DNA of 34,964 bases from an uncultured Erysipelotrichaceae bacterium (GCA_902799855.1 CADCCA010000006.1:1-34964), one strand, 5' to 3'. Shown: positions 6,632 to 15,744, counted from the stretch's first letter. A program made the numbers and translations. The notes: generated from the sequence alone by a model not told the origin.

Positions 6632-9428
6632 ATTAATTAATGTCAGAAAGACTTATCAAAATAGAGTCGCTCTTTCAAATATCAGTTTTACCTTCCCTCG
6701 ACATGGCTTATATATCATCTATGGAGCGTCAGGTTCTGGTAAAACCACTTTATTAAACTGTTTATCTGGTCTTATTTCTTTTGAAGGTAGCATTGAAATA
6801 GACCATCAAAATATCGAAACTCTTTCAGATAATGAGTTAAGTAATCTAAGACTTAATAGCTATGGCTTTGTCTTTCAAGATTTCAAATTATTTGAAAATG
6901 AAACAGTGCTCGCTAACTTGCTTTTTCCTTTGGAAACACTCAATCATTTATCAAACAACATCAAATATCGTAAATGTTTAGATCTTCTTGCATTAGTAGG
7001 ATTAGAAAAGAAAGAAAAACAAATCGTCAATAAATTAAGTGGTGGAGAAAAGCAACGTGTCGCTATCGCTAGAGCGCTCATCAATGATCCCAAAGTTCTT
7101 CTCGCGGATGAACCAACTGGTGCGCTAGATGAGAAAAACGGCGAAGAGATTATGAATATCTTAAAATCCATTTCTAAATCTTCATTAGTTATCATGGTTT
7201 CTCATGACCAAGATTTAACCAGAAGATACGCTGATTCAATCATCGAAATGGATGAAGGAAAAAACATCAATATCATCAACCAAAATAAAGAGGAAGATGA
7301 AGAAAAGCACCTTCCTGTTGTTAAAAACAAACTATCAAATAAAAAGATGAGGATTCCTTCTAATTTCCTTCTTTCTCATACCTATCACAATATGAAACAA
7401 AAGAAGTTTAGAACTCTCATCTGTTATTCCATGACTTCTTTGGGTCTTATTGGAGTGGGCTTAGCCTTCACTTTGTCTTCCACAATTTCTAATAACATCA
7501 AAGATGCCTATAAAGAAATAGTGGATGAAAATTCCATGATGGTTTCTTTAAAAAAAGACCAGTCACTAAATAAAGGACAATTCGCCGCTAATTATTATGA
7601 AGTAGAAGAAATAAAGGAAAAATATGACCAATATATCGAAGATGTCGGAGTCACATATTATGCTAACTTTGAAAAGTTCTTTCCTGATTTAAATAATCTA
7701 GTTTTAGAGAACTCCCATCGCTATACAGTTGTACCAGGTTATAGTGCTAGACACATCAATGATTTCACCTGGCTGGAAGATGCCGAAAGCGAAATGTATC
7801 CAGAACGTTTTGAAACATTAGAAGAAGATGAAATAGTGCTTGGTCTAAATTATGACACTCTTATTGAAATCTGTTTTAATCTTCAAATTGAAAGAAGCGT
7901 TAAATCTTTAAGCACTTATTTAAAGACAAACGAACTAAAACTATACTTCGATTTTGCTAACCATGATTGGACCTATGATGACCAACAAATAGTGAGAATG
8001 GTGGGTTTCACTTTAGAGCCTGAATTAAAGATCTATCATAGCGATCATTTGTGGAACGAATATATGTATGAAACTAGGATGCGTTTTCCGACTAGTGACG
8101 CTCTTTCAATTAAGGATAATGACCCCTGGGTAATGAAGAAAATATACTATTTAAAAACCAAGGGAAAACGCAACGAGTTACTTAACCTATTATATGATGA
8201 TAAAATAGCGGATGAATATCTCTTTGAAATCGCTAATGAAACATATTATCCATGGCTATATTATGAAAAGGAAATGGAAGAAAGAGATCGCCTCTTAGTG
8301 TTCATAAATAACACCAATCATTTTCCTTTGTGGCAAGTCCCATATTTTTTGAACAACGATACGAATTTAAAAACACCAATTGTCTCAAATAATGCTGGTT
8401 ATGTGATATATCCAGAATCATTAATGATGGGCTTTTCTAAAACGATGTATTTTTCGCGTTATGATGAGGACTTAATTGAAATAATTGATCATCAAACTAC
8501 TAATAATGCTAATGGCTTTGTTCAAGAAGAATTACCACCCACAGTCAAAAGTGGTGATTACGCTAAAAGTTTGCAAAATGGCATCAATTTCTCTATACAA
8601 CCCCAGTCGGTTTTTATCGGAAGGCCAGCTGAAAAGATTAATGAAATAGTGATGTCTACTGCTTTGTTCACCGAACTAGGCTATGTCAATGTAGAAGATG
8701 ATCTTTATGTGGCAACTTCTAAAAATGAGATGCTAGTAAACGGTAATAAAATCATTAAGGATTATGTTTTAATAAAACTAAGGATAGTGGGCCTAGTGAA
8801 ATCTAATAAAATGATGGTCTATCACCACAAAAACTGGACCACACTTTTCTATCAATGTTTAGTGGGTATCTCCGCTTTTAACTTGCAGTGTCAGTCACTC
8901 TCTTTTCCCCTTAATAATCCTAATAAAATAGATAATAGTATTGAACTAGCTAAACAAGCATTTCCTGACTATGAAATAATTAACCCTCTTTCCGATGTCA
9001 ATAATAGTGTTGATACAGTCTGTTTTTATATCACAATTGTCCTGATAATTTTCTCTATGGTCGCTACAGTCATCTCCGTTCTTCTTTTAACGATTTGTAA
9101 TTACCTTTACATCATCGAAGGAAGAAAAGAAATCGCCCTAGCTAGATGCATTGGAGTCAATAAAAAAGAAAGCAAAAAATTCTTGTTCTGGCATTCGTTT
9201 ATGCAGTGCTTAATTTCCTTTGTTGTGGCCTCTATTGAATTATTAGCAATATCGCTTGTTGCTAACTTTGAAGTTGCTAATTCTTTATCTCTTGGCTTTG
9301 CCTTTTCTTTTGATCCAATCGCCTTATTACCAATGCTTGTGTTATCCCTAGTAATCGCCTTGTTCTCCAGTGTCTTTATGAGCAGGAAAATTAATAAAAT
9401 TAATCCGATTGAAGCGCTTAAAGCATAA
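6624..9428 (+). CDS. ABC transporter, ATPase fused to FtsX/MacB-type permease (subunit 2)
   Basis: A 934 aa partner of the preceding protein. The ATPase covers residues 1-225: Walker A YGASGSGKTT, signature LSGGEKQRVAIARAL, Walker B VLLADEPTGALDE and the H-loop VSHDQ. One helix lies around 265-290; a very large external region of about 500 residues follows, roughly twice the partner's; then three C-terminal helices, with a conserved-looking cytoplasmic loop REIALARCIGVNKKE-like before the second (sequence GRKEIALARCIGVNKKE), as in FtsX-family permeases. AAAGGAGG precedes ATG 6624 and lies within the end of the first gene. The large unequal external domains suggest the substrate is recognised outside the cell. 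Confidence 0.85.
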   Translation: MIKLINVRKTYQNRVALSNISFTFPRHGLYIIYGASGSGKTTLLNCLSGLISFEGSIEIDHQNIETLSDNELSNLRLNSYGFVFQDFKLFENETVLANLLFPLETLNHLSNNIKYRKCLDLLALVGLEKKEKQIVNKLSGGEKQRVAIARALINDPKVLLADEPTGALDEKNGEEIMNILKSISKSSLVIMVSHDQDLTRRYADSIIEMDEGKNINIINQNKEEDEEKHLPVVKNKLSNKKMRIPSNFLLSHTYHNMKQKKFRTLICYSMTSLGLIGVGLAFTLSSTISNNIKDAYKEIVDENSMMVSLKKDQSLNKGQFAANYYEVEEIKEKYDQYIEDVGVTYYANFEKFFPDLNNLVLENSHRYTVVPGYSARHINDFTWLEDAESEMYPERFETLEEDEIVLGLNYDTLIEICFNLQIERSVKSLSTYLKTNELKLYFDFANHDWTYDDQQIVRMVGFTLEPELKIYHSDHLWNEYMYETRMRFPTSDALSIKDNDPWVMKKIYYLKTKGKRNELLNLLYDDKIADEYLFEIANETYYPWLYYEKEMEERDRLLVFINNTNHFPLWQVPYFLNNDTNLKTPIVSNNAGYVIYPESLMMGFSKTMYFSRYDEDLIEIIDHQTTNNANGFVQEELPPTVKSGDYAKSLQNGINFSIQPQSVFIGRPAEKINEIVMSTALFTELGYVNVEDDLYVATSKNEMLVNGNKIIKDYVLIKLRIVGLVKSNKMMVYHHKNWTTLFYQCLVGISAFNLQCQSLSFPLNNPNKIDNSIELAKQAFPDYEIINPLSDVNNSVDTVCFYITIVLIIFSMVATVISVLLLTICNYLYIIEGRKEIALARCIGVNKKESKKFLFWHSFMQCLISFVVASIELLAISLVANFEVANSLSLGFAFSFDPIALLPMLVLSLVIALFSSVFMSRKINKINPIEALKA

Positions 9429-9451
9429 AACAAATTTTATTTTGTTTTGTA
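9426..9451 (+). terminator. Weak A/T-only hairpin after the ABC operon
   Basis: An inverted repeat of the type AAAACAAA / TTTTGTTTT sits right at the stop codon of the second ABC gene and ends in T-rich sequence. It contains almost no G-C pairs, so termination would be weak. Confidence 0.3.
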
Positions 9452-9474
9452 TTCTTATTCATTTCTTATATAAT
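9448..9474 (+). promoter_or_regulatory. Promoter of the ychF-ispF-argS-rpoE-nrnA operon
   Basis: A perfect -10 box TATAAT at 9469-9474, with only a poor -35 candidate (TTGTAT at 9448). The RBS AAAGGAGTGA follows before ATG 9506. No further promoter or terminator is obvious until 14890, so the following six genes are probably one transcript. Confidence 0.55.
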
Positions 9475-9505
9475 AAGTAGCGCACTAAAGGAGTGATTTA
9501 GGATT

Positions 9506-10618
9506 ATGGGATTAAAAGCAGGTATAGTTGGTTTACCAAATGTGGGAAAGTCAACACTTTTCAATGCGATTACTAATTCGCACGTTGAAGCCGCTAACTA
9601 TCCATTCGCAACCATCAATCCAAATACCGGTGTTGTTAACGTTCCAGATGATAGGCTCGAATTTTTAACTGATATCTTTAAACCAGAAAGGAAAATTCCT
9701 GCCACAGTGGAATTCACTGATATTGCTGGCTTAGTCAAAGGCGCTTCTAATGGTGAAGGCTTAGGCAATAAGTTCCTCGCTAATATTAGAGAATGTGACG
9801 CTATTGTCGAAGTGGTCCGCTGCTTTGAAAATGCTGATATCGTTCACGTTGAAGAATCAGTTGATCCAATTAGAGATATTGAAATTATCAATCTTGAACT
9901 CGTGATGGCGGACTTAGATACCGTTGAGAAGCGTATCGAAAAGAGTGAATCCAAAGCCAGAATCGCTAAAGATAAAGATGCCATTTATGAAATGGCTCTT
10001 CTCAAACCTTTAAAAGAAGTTCTCGAACAAGGTCAACCAGCTAGAAAAGCCAAACTCACTGAAGATCAAATTGCCTATTGCAAAGTCAATTATCACTTAC
10101 TCACCGATAAACCAATTATCTATGTCGCTAATGTCGGTGAAAATGACTTATTAGATTTAAATAGTTGTAAGTTCTACCAAGATGTTTTGAACTACGCTAA
10201 TCAAGAAGGCAATCAAGTCATTCCAGTGTCAGCGCAAATCGAAAGTGATTTGTCAGAATTATCACCAGAAGAAAGAAAAGAATATTTAGCAGAACTAAAC
10301 GTTTCTGAATCTGGTTTAGAAAAAGTAATTAAAGCTACTTATAAATTATTAAATTTATCCACGTTCTTCACTGTTGGCGCGGATGAATGTCGTGCCTGGA
10401 CGTTTAAAAACGGCATGAGCGCTCCTGAATGTGCGGGTGTGATTCATACCGACTTCCAAAAAGGTTTTATCTGTGCGGAAGTTTATCCATATGAGGCTAT
10501 TAAAGAATTAGGCAGTGAACACGCAGTTAAAGATGCGGGAAAGATTAGAACAGAAGGCAAAGGATATTATCCAAAAGATGGTGATATCATGTTCTTCCGT
10601 TTCAATGTGAAAAAATAA
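9506..10618 (+). CDS. ychF: YchF/Obg-family ATPase-GTPase
   Basis: A 370 aa P-loop protein of the OLA1/YchF family, which binds ribosomes and prefers ATP over GTP. Residues 1-22 hold [15 protein letters not shown] with the G1 motif. Next come [13 protein letters not shown], the G3 region [10 protein letters not shown] and the coiled-coil insertion around residues 130-190. The C-terminal TGS domain holds [22 protein letters not shown] and [17 protein letters not shown]. It begins a chain of genes joined by 1-base gaps or overlaps. Identity is secure; its role in translation or oxidative stress is family knowledge. Confidence 0.96.
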   Translation: MGLKAGIVGLPNVGKSTLFNAITNSHVEAANYPFATINPNTGVVNVPDDRLEFLTDIFKPERKIPATVEFTDIAGLVKGASNGEGLGNKFLANIRECDAIVEVVRCFENADIVHVEESVDPIRDIEIINLELVMADLDTVEKRIEKSESKARIAKDKDAIYEMALLKPLKEVLEQGQPARKAKLTEDQIAYCKVNYHLLTDKPIIYVANVGENDLLDLNSCKFYQDVLNYANQEGNQVIPVSAQIESDLSELSPEERKEYLAELNVSESGLEKVIKATYKLLNLSTFFTVGADECRAWTFKNGMSAPECAGVIHTDFQKGFICAEVYPYEAIKELGSEHAVKDAGKIRTEGKGYYPKDGDIMFFRFNVKK

Positions 10619-10619
10619 G

Positions 10620-11096
10620 ATGAGAATTGGTTTTGCAAGTGACATTCATAGATTAGTAGAAGGTCGTCGTTTGATTCTTTCAGGCGTCGTCGTTCCTTTT
10701 AATCTTGGTGAAGAAGCCCATAGTGATGGTGATGTTGTTTATCATGCAGTCGCTGAATCAATCTTAGGCGCTTTAGCCCTTGGTGATTTAGGCAAACACT
10801 TCCCAGATAACGATGCCAAATATAAAGACATTGATTCTTCATTCATCGTTAAAGAAGTGGTGAAGATGATGAAAGAAAAAGGCTACATCATTAATAACAT
10901 CGATGTATCAATCACTTTAGAAAAACCAAAATTAAAAGATTACATCCAAGCGATGCGAGATAACCTTTCTAGACTTTTAGAAACAGACATTAATAATGTT
11001 TCTATTAAAGCAGGCACTAATGAACATCTCGATGCATTAGGAAGAAATGAAGCTGTCAAAGCAGAAGCGATAGTGTTGTTAAAGGAGGAGAAATAA
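10620..11096 (+). CDS. ispF: IspF, 2-C-methyl-D-erythritol 2,4-cyclodiphosphate synthase
   Basis: MEP-pathway enzyme that cyclises CDP-ME 2-phosphate to MEcPP with release of CMP, on the way to IPP and DMAPP. The 158 aa protein has the metal-binding DIHRL (Asp and His near residues 7-9), the HSDGDVVYHA motif with the second metal His, the DIDSS segment, and near the C-terminus IKAGTNEHLDALGRNEAVKA. The start lies one base after the ychF stop and has no evident SD, so it probably relies on translational coupling. Its last base is the first base of argS. The other MEP genes are not in the window. Confidence 0.95.
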   Translation: MRIGFASDIHRLVEGRRLILSGVVVPFNLGEEAHSDGDVVYHAVAESILGALALGDLGKHFPDNDAKYKDIDSSFIVKEVVKMMKEKGYIINNIDVSITLEKPKLKDYIQAMRDNLSRLLETDINNVSIKAGTNEHLDALGRNEAVKAEAIVLLKEEK

Positions 11097-12715
11097 TGGA
11101 TATTGCGTTAAATCTCAAACAAAAGATTCAAGACGCTCTTAGAAAACTCGATCAAGAGGTTTCTTTAAACGATATCATTATCGAAAAGAGCAAAGATACC
11201 GCGCATGGTGACTATGCCACTAATGTAGCGATGAAGTTTTGCCGTCTTTTCTCTAAGTCTCCAAGAGATGTCGCTTCTTTATTAATTGAAAACCTTGATA
11301 TGGAAGGTATCGACAAGGTCGAAATCGCCGGTCCAGGTTTTATCAATTTCTTTATGAAAAACGATTCTTTACAAGTATTTGTGAAGAAAATTATAGATGA
11401 AGACGATAATTATGGTCGTTCTTCAAGGAAGAATCAAAAGATTAACGTTGAATTCGTCAGTGCTAATCCAACTGGTTTATTACACGTTGGTACCGCTAGA
11501 GGTGCCGCTATCGGTGATAGCCTTTGTAGAATCTTAGACTACGCTGGTTATGATGTGACTAGAGAATATTACATCAACGATGCTGGAAGTCAAATTACAA
11601 ATCTTGCCTTATCCATTCAAGCAAGATATAAAGAACTATTTGGTATAGAAGCAGATATTCCAGAAGATGGATATGCTGGTCAAGATATCAAAGATATCGC
11701 TCAAACACTAAAAGATGAAATCGGTGATGCTGCTCTTAAGATGGACGATCCAGTCTCATTTTTTAAAGAAAGAGGCATGAAGATTGAACTCGATAGAATC
11801 GTTAGCGATTTAGCAACATTCCGTGTTAAATTCGATGTCTTCAGTTCCGAGAAAGCTATCAGAGCGGATAACGCTATTGAAAAAGAAATCGCTTTCTTAA
11901 AAGATTATGTTTACGAAGCTGATAATGCTTTATATTTAAAAACCACAGCCTTTGTCGATGACAAAGATCGTGTTATTAGAAAAGGTAATGGTGATTATAC
12001 CTATTTCATGCCTGACATTTGTTATCACATTAACAAAATGTCCCGTGGCTTTGATCAATTAATCGACGTCTTGGGCGCTGACCATCACGGTTATATTAAC
12101 CGTATGAAATCTGCCTTAATGATGCACGGCTATAAAGAAGATGCCTTGCACGTTGAATTAATTCAAATGGTCCGTTTCTTAAAGGATGGCAAAGAATTCA
12201 AAGCCAGTAAGAGAAGAGGCGACGCTATCACACTACGTGATGTATGCGAAGAAGTGGGCGTAGATGCAATGCGTTACTTCTTTGCGATGCGCGCGGCCAG
12301 CACACACTTAGACTTCGATATGGACTTAGCCATTGAGCAAAGTTCAAATAACCCAGTCTATTATGCTCAATACGCTCACGCTAGACTTTGCTCTGTTCTT
12401 GAACAAGGCAAGGACATTCCTATTGATGAAACAGGTAAAAACCTCAAAGAAGTATCCGAATTAGCGTTATTAAAACACCTGGCTGATTTTAGCAATATGG
12501 TCAATGATGCCGCTAAGGATAAAGCGCCTTACAAAGTCACTAATTACATACACGCCCTCGCTGAATTAGTACATGCGTTCTATAACGATTGTCGTGTAAT
12601 TGACCGTGATAACCCTGAATTAAGTGGTTCAAGATTAGCGTTAGTGAAGGCTAGTAAAATCGTGTTAAGAAATGCACTTGCACTCATTGGTGTCAGTGCT
12701 CCAATACATATGTAG
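11096..12715 (+). CDS. argS: Arginyl-tRNA synthetase
   Basis: Class I synthetase, 539 aa. It has the ArgRS N-terminal Add-1 domain (about residues 1-85), then NPTGLLHVGTARG as the HIGH-type motif near residues 122-134. ADHHGYINRM and a KMSK-like FKASKRRGD follow, and a C-terminal DALR anticodon-binding domain (NNPVYYAQYAHARL onward). HIGH is present as HVGT, and the KMSKS lysine pattern is degenerate, as is common in ArgRS. RBS AAAGGAGGAG precedes the ATG, which shares one base with the ispF stop. No T-box leader is seen. Confidence 0.96.
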   Translation: MDIALNLKQKIQDALRKLDQEVSLNDIIIEKSKDTAHGDYATNVAMKFCRLFSKSPRDVASLLIENLDMEGIDKVEIAGPGFINFFMKNDSLQVFVKKIIDEDDNYGRSSRKNQKINVEFVSANPTGLLHVGTARGAAIGDSLCRILDYAGYDVTREYYINDAGSQITNLALSIQARYKELFGIEADIPEDGYAGQDIKDIAQTLKDEIGDAALKMDDPVSFFKERGMKIELDRIVSDLATFRVKFDVFSSEKAIRADNAIEKEIAFLKDYVYEADNALYLKTTAFVDDKDRVIRKGNGDYTYFMPDICYHINKMSRGFDQLIDVLGADHHGYINRMKSALMMHGYKEDALHVELIQMVRFLKDGKEFKASKRRGDAITLRDVCEEVGVDAMRYFFAMRAASTHLDFDMDLAIEQSSNNPVYYAQYAHARLCSVLEQGKDIPIDETGKNLKEVSELALLKHLADFSNMVNDAAKDKAPYKVTNYIHALAELVHAFYNDCRVIDRDNPELSGSRLALVKASKIVLRNALALIGVSAPIHM

Positions 12716-12727
12716 GAGGAAAAACAA

Positions 12728-13144
12728 ATGGCAAAATCATTATTAGATTATGCTTATGACTATGTCAGTGGACAAAGTCAACAAAGTAAGTTCGAAGACA
12801 TCTGGGCATACTGTGTCAAAGAAGCTGGTTTAAGCAAAGAAGAAGCAGACAAAAAAGTGTCTCGTTTCTACACCAACTTAATGCTCGATGGTCGTTTCGT
12901 CACCTTAGGCGAAAACGAATGGGACTTAAGAATTCGTCACAAATTTGAAAAAGTTCATATCGACATGAGCGAAGTTTACAGCGATGTTGAAACATATGAC
13001 GATGACAGTGAAGAATTAGAAGATGAAGAAGAAGCTGAATACAATTCTGCATTTGGTGAAGAAAAAGAATCCAAAGATGATGATTTAGGTTCTGATTCTG
13101 AAGAAGAAAACGACGAAGAAGAAAAAGAGGACAACGAGTTCTAA
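12728..13144 (+). CDS. rpoE: RNA polymerase delta subunit
   Basis: A 138 aa protein with a folded N-terminal HARE-HTH domain (about residues 1-78: SLLDYAYDYV, FEDIWAYCVKEAGL, FYTNLMLDGRFVTLG, EWDLR) and a long acidic tail of Asp/Glu repeats from about residue 95. This is the Firmicutes delta factor, which speeds recycling of RNA polymerase and reduces open-complex stability and non-specific DNA binding. RBS AGGAGG (12715-12720) precedes ATG 12728. The stop overlaps the nrnA start by one base. Presence of delta supports a Bacilli-type origin. Confidence 0.93.
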   Translation: MAKSLLDYAYDYVSGQSQQSKFEDIWAYCVKEAGLSKEEADKKVSRFYTNLMLDGRFVTLGENEWDLRIRHKFEKVHIDMSEVYSDVETYDDDSEELEDEEEAEYNSAFGEEKESKDDDLGSDSEEENDEEEKEDNEF

Positions 13145-14094
13145 TGTTTGAACAAATCATCTCCAAGATTGAACAACATGATTCGATAGTAATCTTCGGT
13201 CATCGCAATCCTGATGGTGATTGTTATGGTAGTCAAATTGCTCTTAGAAATATTCTAAAAGCAAGATATCCAGAGAAAAACGTTTATTGCGTTGGTAGTG
13301 GACTTAAAAAATTCTACGATATCATTGGAACAATGGACGCCGTTAGTGAAGAGATAATCAGCAATTCTCTTGCGATTGTTCTTGATAGCAACGACTTAGA
13401 AAGAATCGAAGACACGAGAGTCTATAAAGCTCGTGACTTCGCTAAAATCGATCACCACATTGATACCTTTACATTCACCGAAGGACCGGAAGTCATCGAT
13501 GATACAGCCTCTTCCACTTGCGAATTAATTTATCGCTTTGCAAAAGAGAATAATTTTGAAATTGATTTAATTTCCGCAAGCGCTTTATACCTTGGCTTAA
13601 TGACAGATACTGGCAGATTTCAATTTGCCAATAACTTTGTGAGACTGTTCTCCATCGTTAAGGATTTATGCGAACTTGGTGTTGATCCAATCTTGCTCAA
13701 TAAAACGAACAATCTTAACTCGCCAATATCTCTAGATATTAAATCTTTAATTTACACCCATATTATCAAAAGAGAAGATGGTATTATCTATGCGTTAGTC
13801 ACCAAGAAAGAAAGAGACAAACTCGGTGTTACTTCCGCCCAAATTTGTGGTAATACATCACTCTTAGGCTATATTATTGATCATCCAATTTGGTTTGTTG
13901 CTAGTGAAACGGATTTTAATGGCTTACAAGTAGAAATACGCAGCAGCATGTTTAACGTTCAAGCAATAGCCGCTCATTTTGGTGGTGGTGGTCATACTTA
14001 TGCGGCTGGCTTCACCACTAAATCATTCAATCAAGACATCATTAACGAATTAATTTCGCTCTGTGCAGAAACAATTAAAAAAGGTGGTAACTAA
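13144..14094 (+). CDS. nrnA: NrnA-like DHH/DHHA1 phosphoesterase (nanoRNase / pAp phosphatase)
   Basis: A 316 aa member of the DHH superfamily. The Mn-binding motifs are visible in order: GHRNPDGDCYGS (residues about 19-30), VLDSND, the DHH motif IDHHID (about 106-111), and the C-terminal DHHA1 motif GGGGHTYAAGF. Bacillus and Mycoplasma NrnA degrade 2-5 nt RNAs and also dephosphorylate pAp. The next gene is a probable bisphosphate nucleotidase or inositol monophosphatase, one base away, which fits a shared role in pAp or nanoRNA clearance. Separation from other DHH proteins is by length and motif spacing. Confidence 0.9.
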   Translation: MFEQIISKIEQHDSIVIFGHRNPDGDCYGSQIALRNILKARYPEKNVYCVGSGLKKFYDIIGTMDAVSEEIISNSLAIVLDSNDLERIEDTRVYKARDFAKIDHHIDTFTFTEGPEVIDDTASSTCELIYRFAKENNFEIDLISASALYLGLMTDTGRFQFANNFVRLFSIVKDLCELGVDPILLNKTNNLNSPISLDIKSLIYTHIIKREDGIIYALVTKKERDKLGVTSAQICGNTSLLGYIIDHPIWFVASETDFNGLQVEIRSSMFNVQAIAAHFGGGGHTYAAGFTTKSFNQDIINELISLCAETIKKGGN

Positions 14095-14095
14095 G

Positions 14096-14872
14096 ATGTG
14101 GGAAGAACAATTAAACGCTGCGATTGAAGCAGGTGTAAAAGCAATTGACGGTATATTAAAAATATACCACACTGATTTTTCCGTTGAGATTAAGGATGAT
14201 AATTCTCCCGTCACTCTCGCTGATAAAAACGCTGATAAAGTCATTAGGGAATGCTTACATAAAGCTTTCCCAGAATATGCTTTTTTAACCGAAGAAAGCA
14301 CTGACGATTTATCTAGATTAAATAACGATTATGTTTGGATTGTTGACCCAGTCGATGGCACCAAAGATTTCGTAGCCCGTGATGGTGGCTTTACCACTAA
14401 TATCGCCCTTGCTTATAAACATGAAGCAGTGGTGGGCGTTGTGGTTGTGCCATTAACTGGAGAAATCTATTATGCCGCTAAAGGTTTGGGTGCCTTCTAC
14501 CGCAAGGATGGCGTGACAAAACGCATACACGTCAACGATAAATTAGACAATTTGATCGTCTATAAGAGTGTTTTCCATAGTAAACCAATCGAAGAAGAAA
14601 TGTATGAAAAACACAAAGATAAAATTGCCAAAATTGAGAAGTGGGGCAGCGCTTTAAAACCATGCCGTATCGCTCAAGGTTTAGGTGAATTATCATATCG
14701 TTTAACCGACGGCACTAAGGAATGGGATACCGCTGCTAGCCAAGTAATCGTGGAACAAGCAGGCGGCATCTTCTTAGATACCAAACGTCAAAGAATCATG
14801 TATAACAGAGAAGATGTTCATAACCGCATTGGCTATGTCATCTGTAACCGCATCGAAAACTTCTTGTTATAG
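14096..14872 (+). CDS. Inositol monophosphatase/CysQ-family phosphatase
   Basis: A 258 aa Mg-dependent, Li-sensitive-type phosphatase. Metal-binding motifs are EES (residues 66-68), DPVDGTKDF (84-92, the DPxDGT motif) and WDTAAS near residue 216. CysQ-type members hydrolyse 3'(2'),5'-bisphosphates such as pAp, while SuhB/IMPase members hydrolyse inositol phosphates; the KDF after the DGT motif and the neighbour nrnA lean towards the pAp phosphatase role. The start at 14096 was chosen over an upstream in-frame ATG inside nrnA because AAAGGTGG precedes it by 9 bases and it follows the nrnA stop by one base. Confidence 0.87.
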   Translation: MWEEQLNAAIEAGVKAIDGILKIYHTDFSVEIKDDNSPVTLADKNADKVIRECLHKAFPEYAFLTEESTDDLSRLNNDYVWIVDPVDGTKDFVARDGGFTTNIALAYKHEAVVGVVVVPLTGEIYYAAKGLGAFYRKDGVTKRIHVNDKLDNLIVYKSVFHSKPIEEEMYEKHKDKIAKIEKWGSALKPCRIAQGLGELSYRLTDGTKEWDTAASQVIVEQAGGIFLDTKRQRIMYNREDVHNRIGYVICNRIENFLL

Positions 14873-14891
14873 TCAATCACAAAACAACACA

Positions 14892-14922
14892 AAAAAATAG
14901 ACTAGCCTTGCTAGTCTTTTTC
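14892..14922. terminator. Bidirectional terminator between the ychF operon and tRNA-Gln
   Basis: A GACTAG / CTAGTC stem is flanked by seven A on the left and five T on the right. It therefore gives a U-tail in both directions: for the plus-strand operon ending at 14872 and for the minus-strand nifU-tRNA unit ending at 14929. Confidence 0.85.
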
Positions 14923-14928
14923 ATTAAA

Positions 14929-15003
14929 TGGCTGGGGTGACTGGGATCGAACCAGTGAATGGTGAATTCAGAGTCCACTGCCTTACCGCTTGGCTACACC
15001 CCA
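14929..15003 (-). tRNA. tRNA-Gln (anticodon CUG)
   Basis: Read on the minus strand, the gene starts TGGGGTGTAGCC and ends with an encoded CCA. The acceptor stem TGGGGTG pairs with CACCCCA. The anticodon stem GTGGA/TTCAC carries the loop CTCTGAA, anticodon CTG; the T arm contains GGTTCGATCCC. The first U-A pair and overall sequence resemble the bacterial glutamine tRNA. It lies 10 bases after the nifU stop, so it is probably cut from the same transcript. Confidence 0.93.
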
Positions 15004-15013
15004 ATATTACCAA

Positions 15014-15259
15014 TTAAAACTGGTCTTCCTGGTATAAACGTACTTCGGTAACGCCTGGAACTTCTTCTTGTAAGATAACTTCCACTAAATCTTTAATATC
15101 GTTGTTCGCGTAAGCACAGTCCTGGCAAGCGCCATGGAGTCTCACATAAACGACACCATCAACAAAGGAGACGAATTCCACATCGCCGCCATCTCTTTGT
15201 AAGAAATGTCTGATTTTATCTAATGTTGCTACAATGAGTTTTTCTGAGTCGTCTTTCAT
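15014..15259 (-). CDS. NifU C-terminal-domain (Nfu-type) Fe-S scaffold/carrier protein
   Basis: An 81 aa protein consisting only of the NifU-like C-terminal domain, which binds a labile [4Fe-4S] cluster across a dimer and passes it to apo-proteins. The motif RDGGDVEFV near residue 22 and the cluster ligands CQDC (CxxC, about residues 51-54) are intact. This short stand-alone form is common in Firmicutes. MiaB (two Fe-S clusters) is a possible client. It is divergent from the gene at 15331 and co-directional with tRNA-Gln directly downstream. Confidence 0.92.
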   Translation of the reverse strand: MKDDSEKLIVATLDKIRHFLQRDGGDVEFVSFVDGVVYVRLHGACQDCAYANNDIKDLVEVILQEEVPGVTEVRLYQEDQF

Positions 15260-15296
15260 AGTCCACGTAAGATATTAACACAATGAAAAAGAAAAG

Positions 15297-15324
15297 TTCA
15301 CTTAAATGATAAAAATATTATAAT
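15297..15324 (+). promoter_or_regulatory. Sigma-A-type promoter giving a leaderless mRNA for the 15331 gene
   Basis: -35 TTCACT (15297-15302), 16-base spacer, consensus -10 TATAAT (15319-15324). The ATG begins 6 bases after the -10 box, so transcription would start at about the first base of the codon. No SD is present. Confidence 0.65.
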
Positions 15325-15330
15325 AGACCT

Positions 15331-15744
15331 ATGAGCATCTACGCAGAAGACATCGATAAAGCTATTGCCTTTCTTTCTTGTCTTTATAGATTTGAAGAGG
15401 GCGGTCCTTTTGTGCAAACTGTTTTAGCGATGACCAAAGAAGAAATATTAATCTATAACGATAATGCTCCTGATAAACAAGAAGGCGCTGATTGGTCATA
15501 TAAAGTGAAAATTCGTTTTCCTCTTAAATTCATCGAATTAGCCACTAACGAAGTCATCGAGTCTAGGCGTAAAATCAACGTTAAAACAAATCGCTTAACA
15601 CTAAATGTTAAAGATGGTGAAGAAAAGATAATTTATAATTTCTTCTATTACGATGATAGTAGAAGTTATGCCTATAACATCATCGCTGGATTAAAGAAAT
15701 ATAGTGTTAAAACTAAAAATATTAAAACAAAACTTTCATACTAA
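15331..15744 (+). CDS. Hypothetical protein, possible small PH-like beta domain
   Basis: A 137 aa cytoplasmic protein I do not recognise. It has no signal peptide, membrane segment or cysteine motif. After an N-terminal helix (about 5-20), the sequence alternates short beta-type stretches such as EEILIYND, YKVKIRFPLKFIELA, RLTLNVK and KIIYNFFYYD. It ends with an amphipathic helix around residues 113-127. Six or so strands closed by one helix is the pattern of bacterial PH-like domains, but this is only a suggestion. It sits between nifU and an acyltransferase gene, and the promoter makes it leaderless. Confidence 0.6.
   Translation: MSIYAEDIDKAIAFLSCLYRFEEGGPFVQTVLAMTKEEILIYNDNAPDKQEGADWSYKVKIRFPLKFIELATNEVIESRRKINVKTNRLTLNVKDGEEKIIYNFFYYDDSRSYAYNIIAGLKKYSVKTKNIKTKLSY

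Noticed and set aside
11050..11096. T-box or other leader controlling argS
   Set aside because: argS overlaps ispF by one base, leaving no room for a leader RNA.
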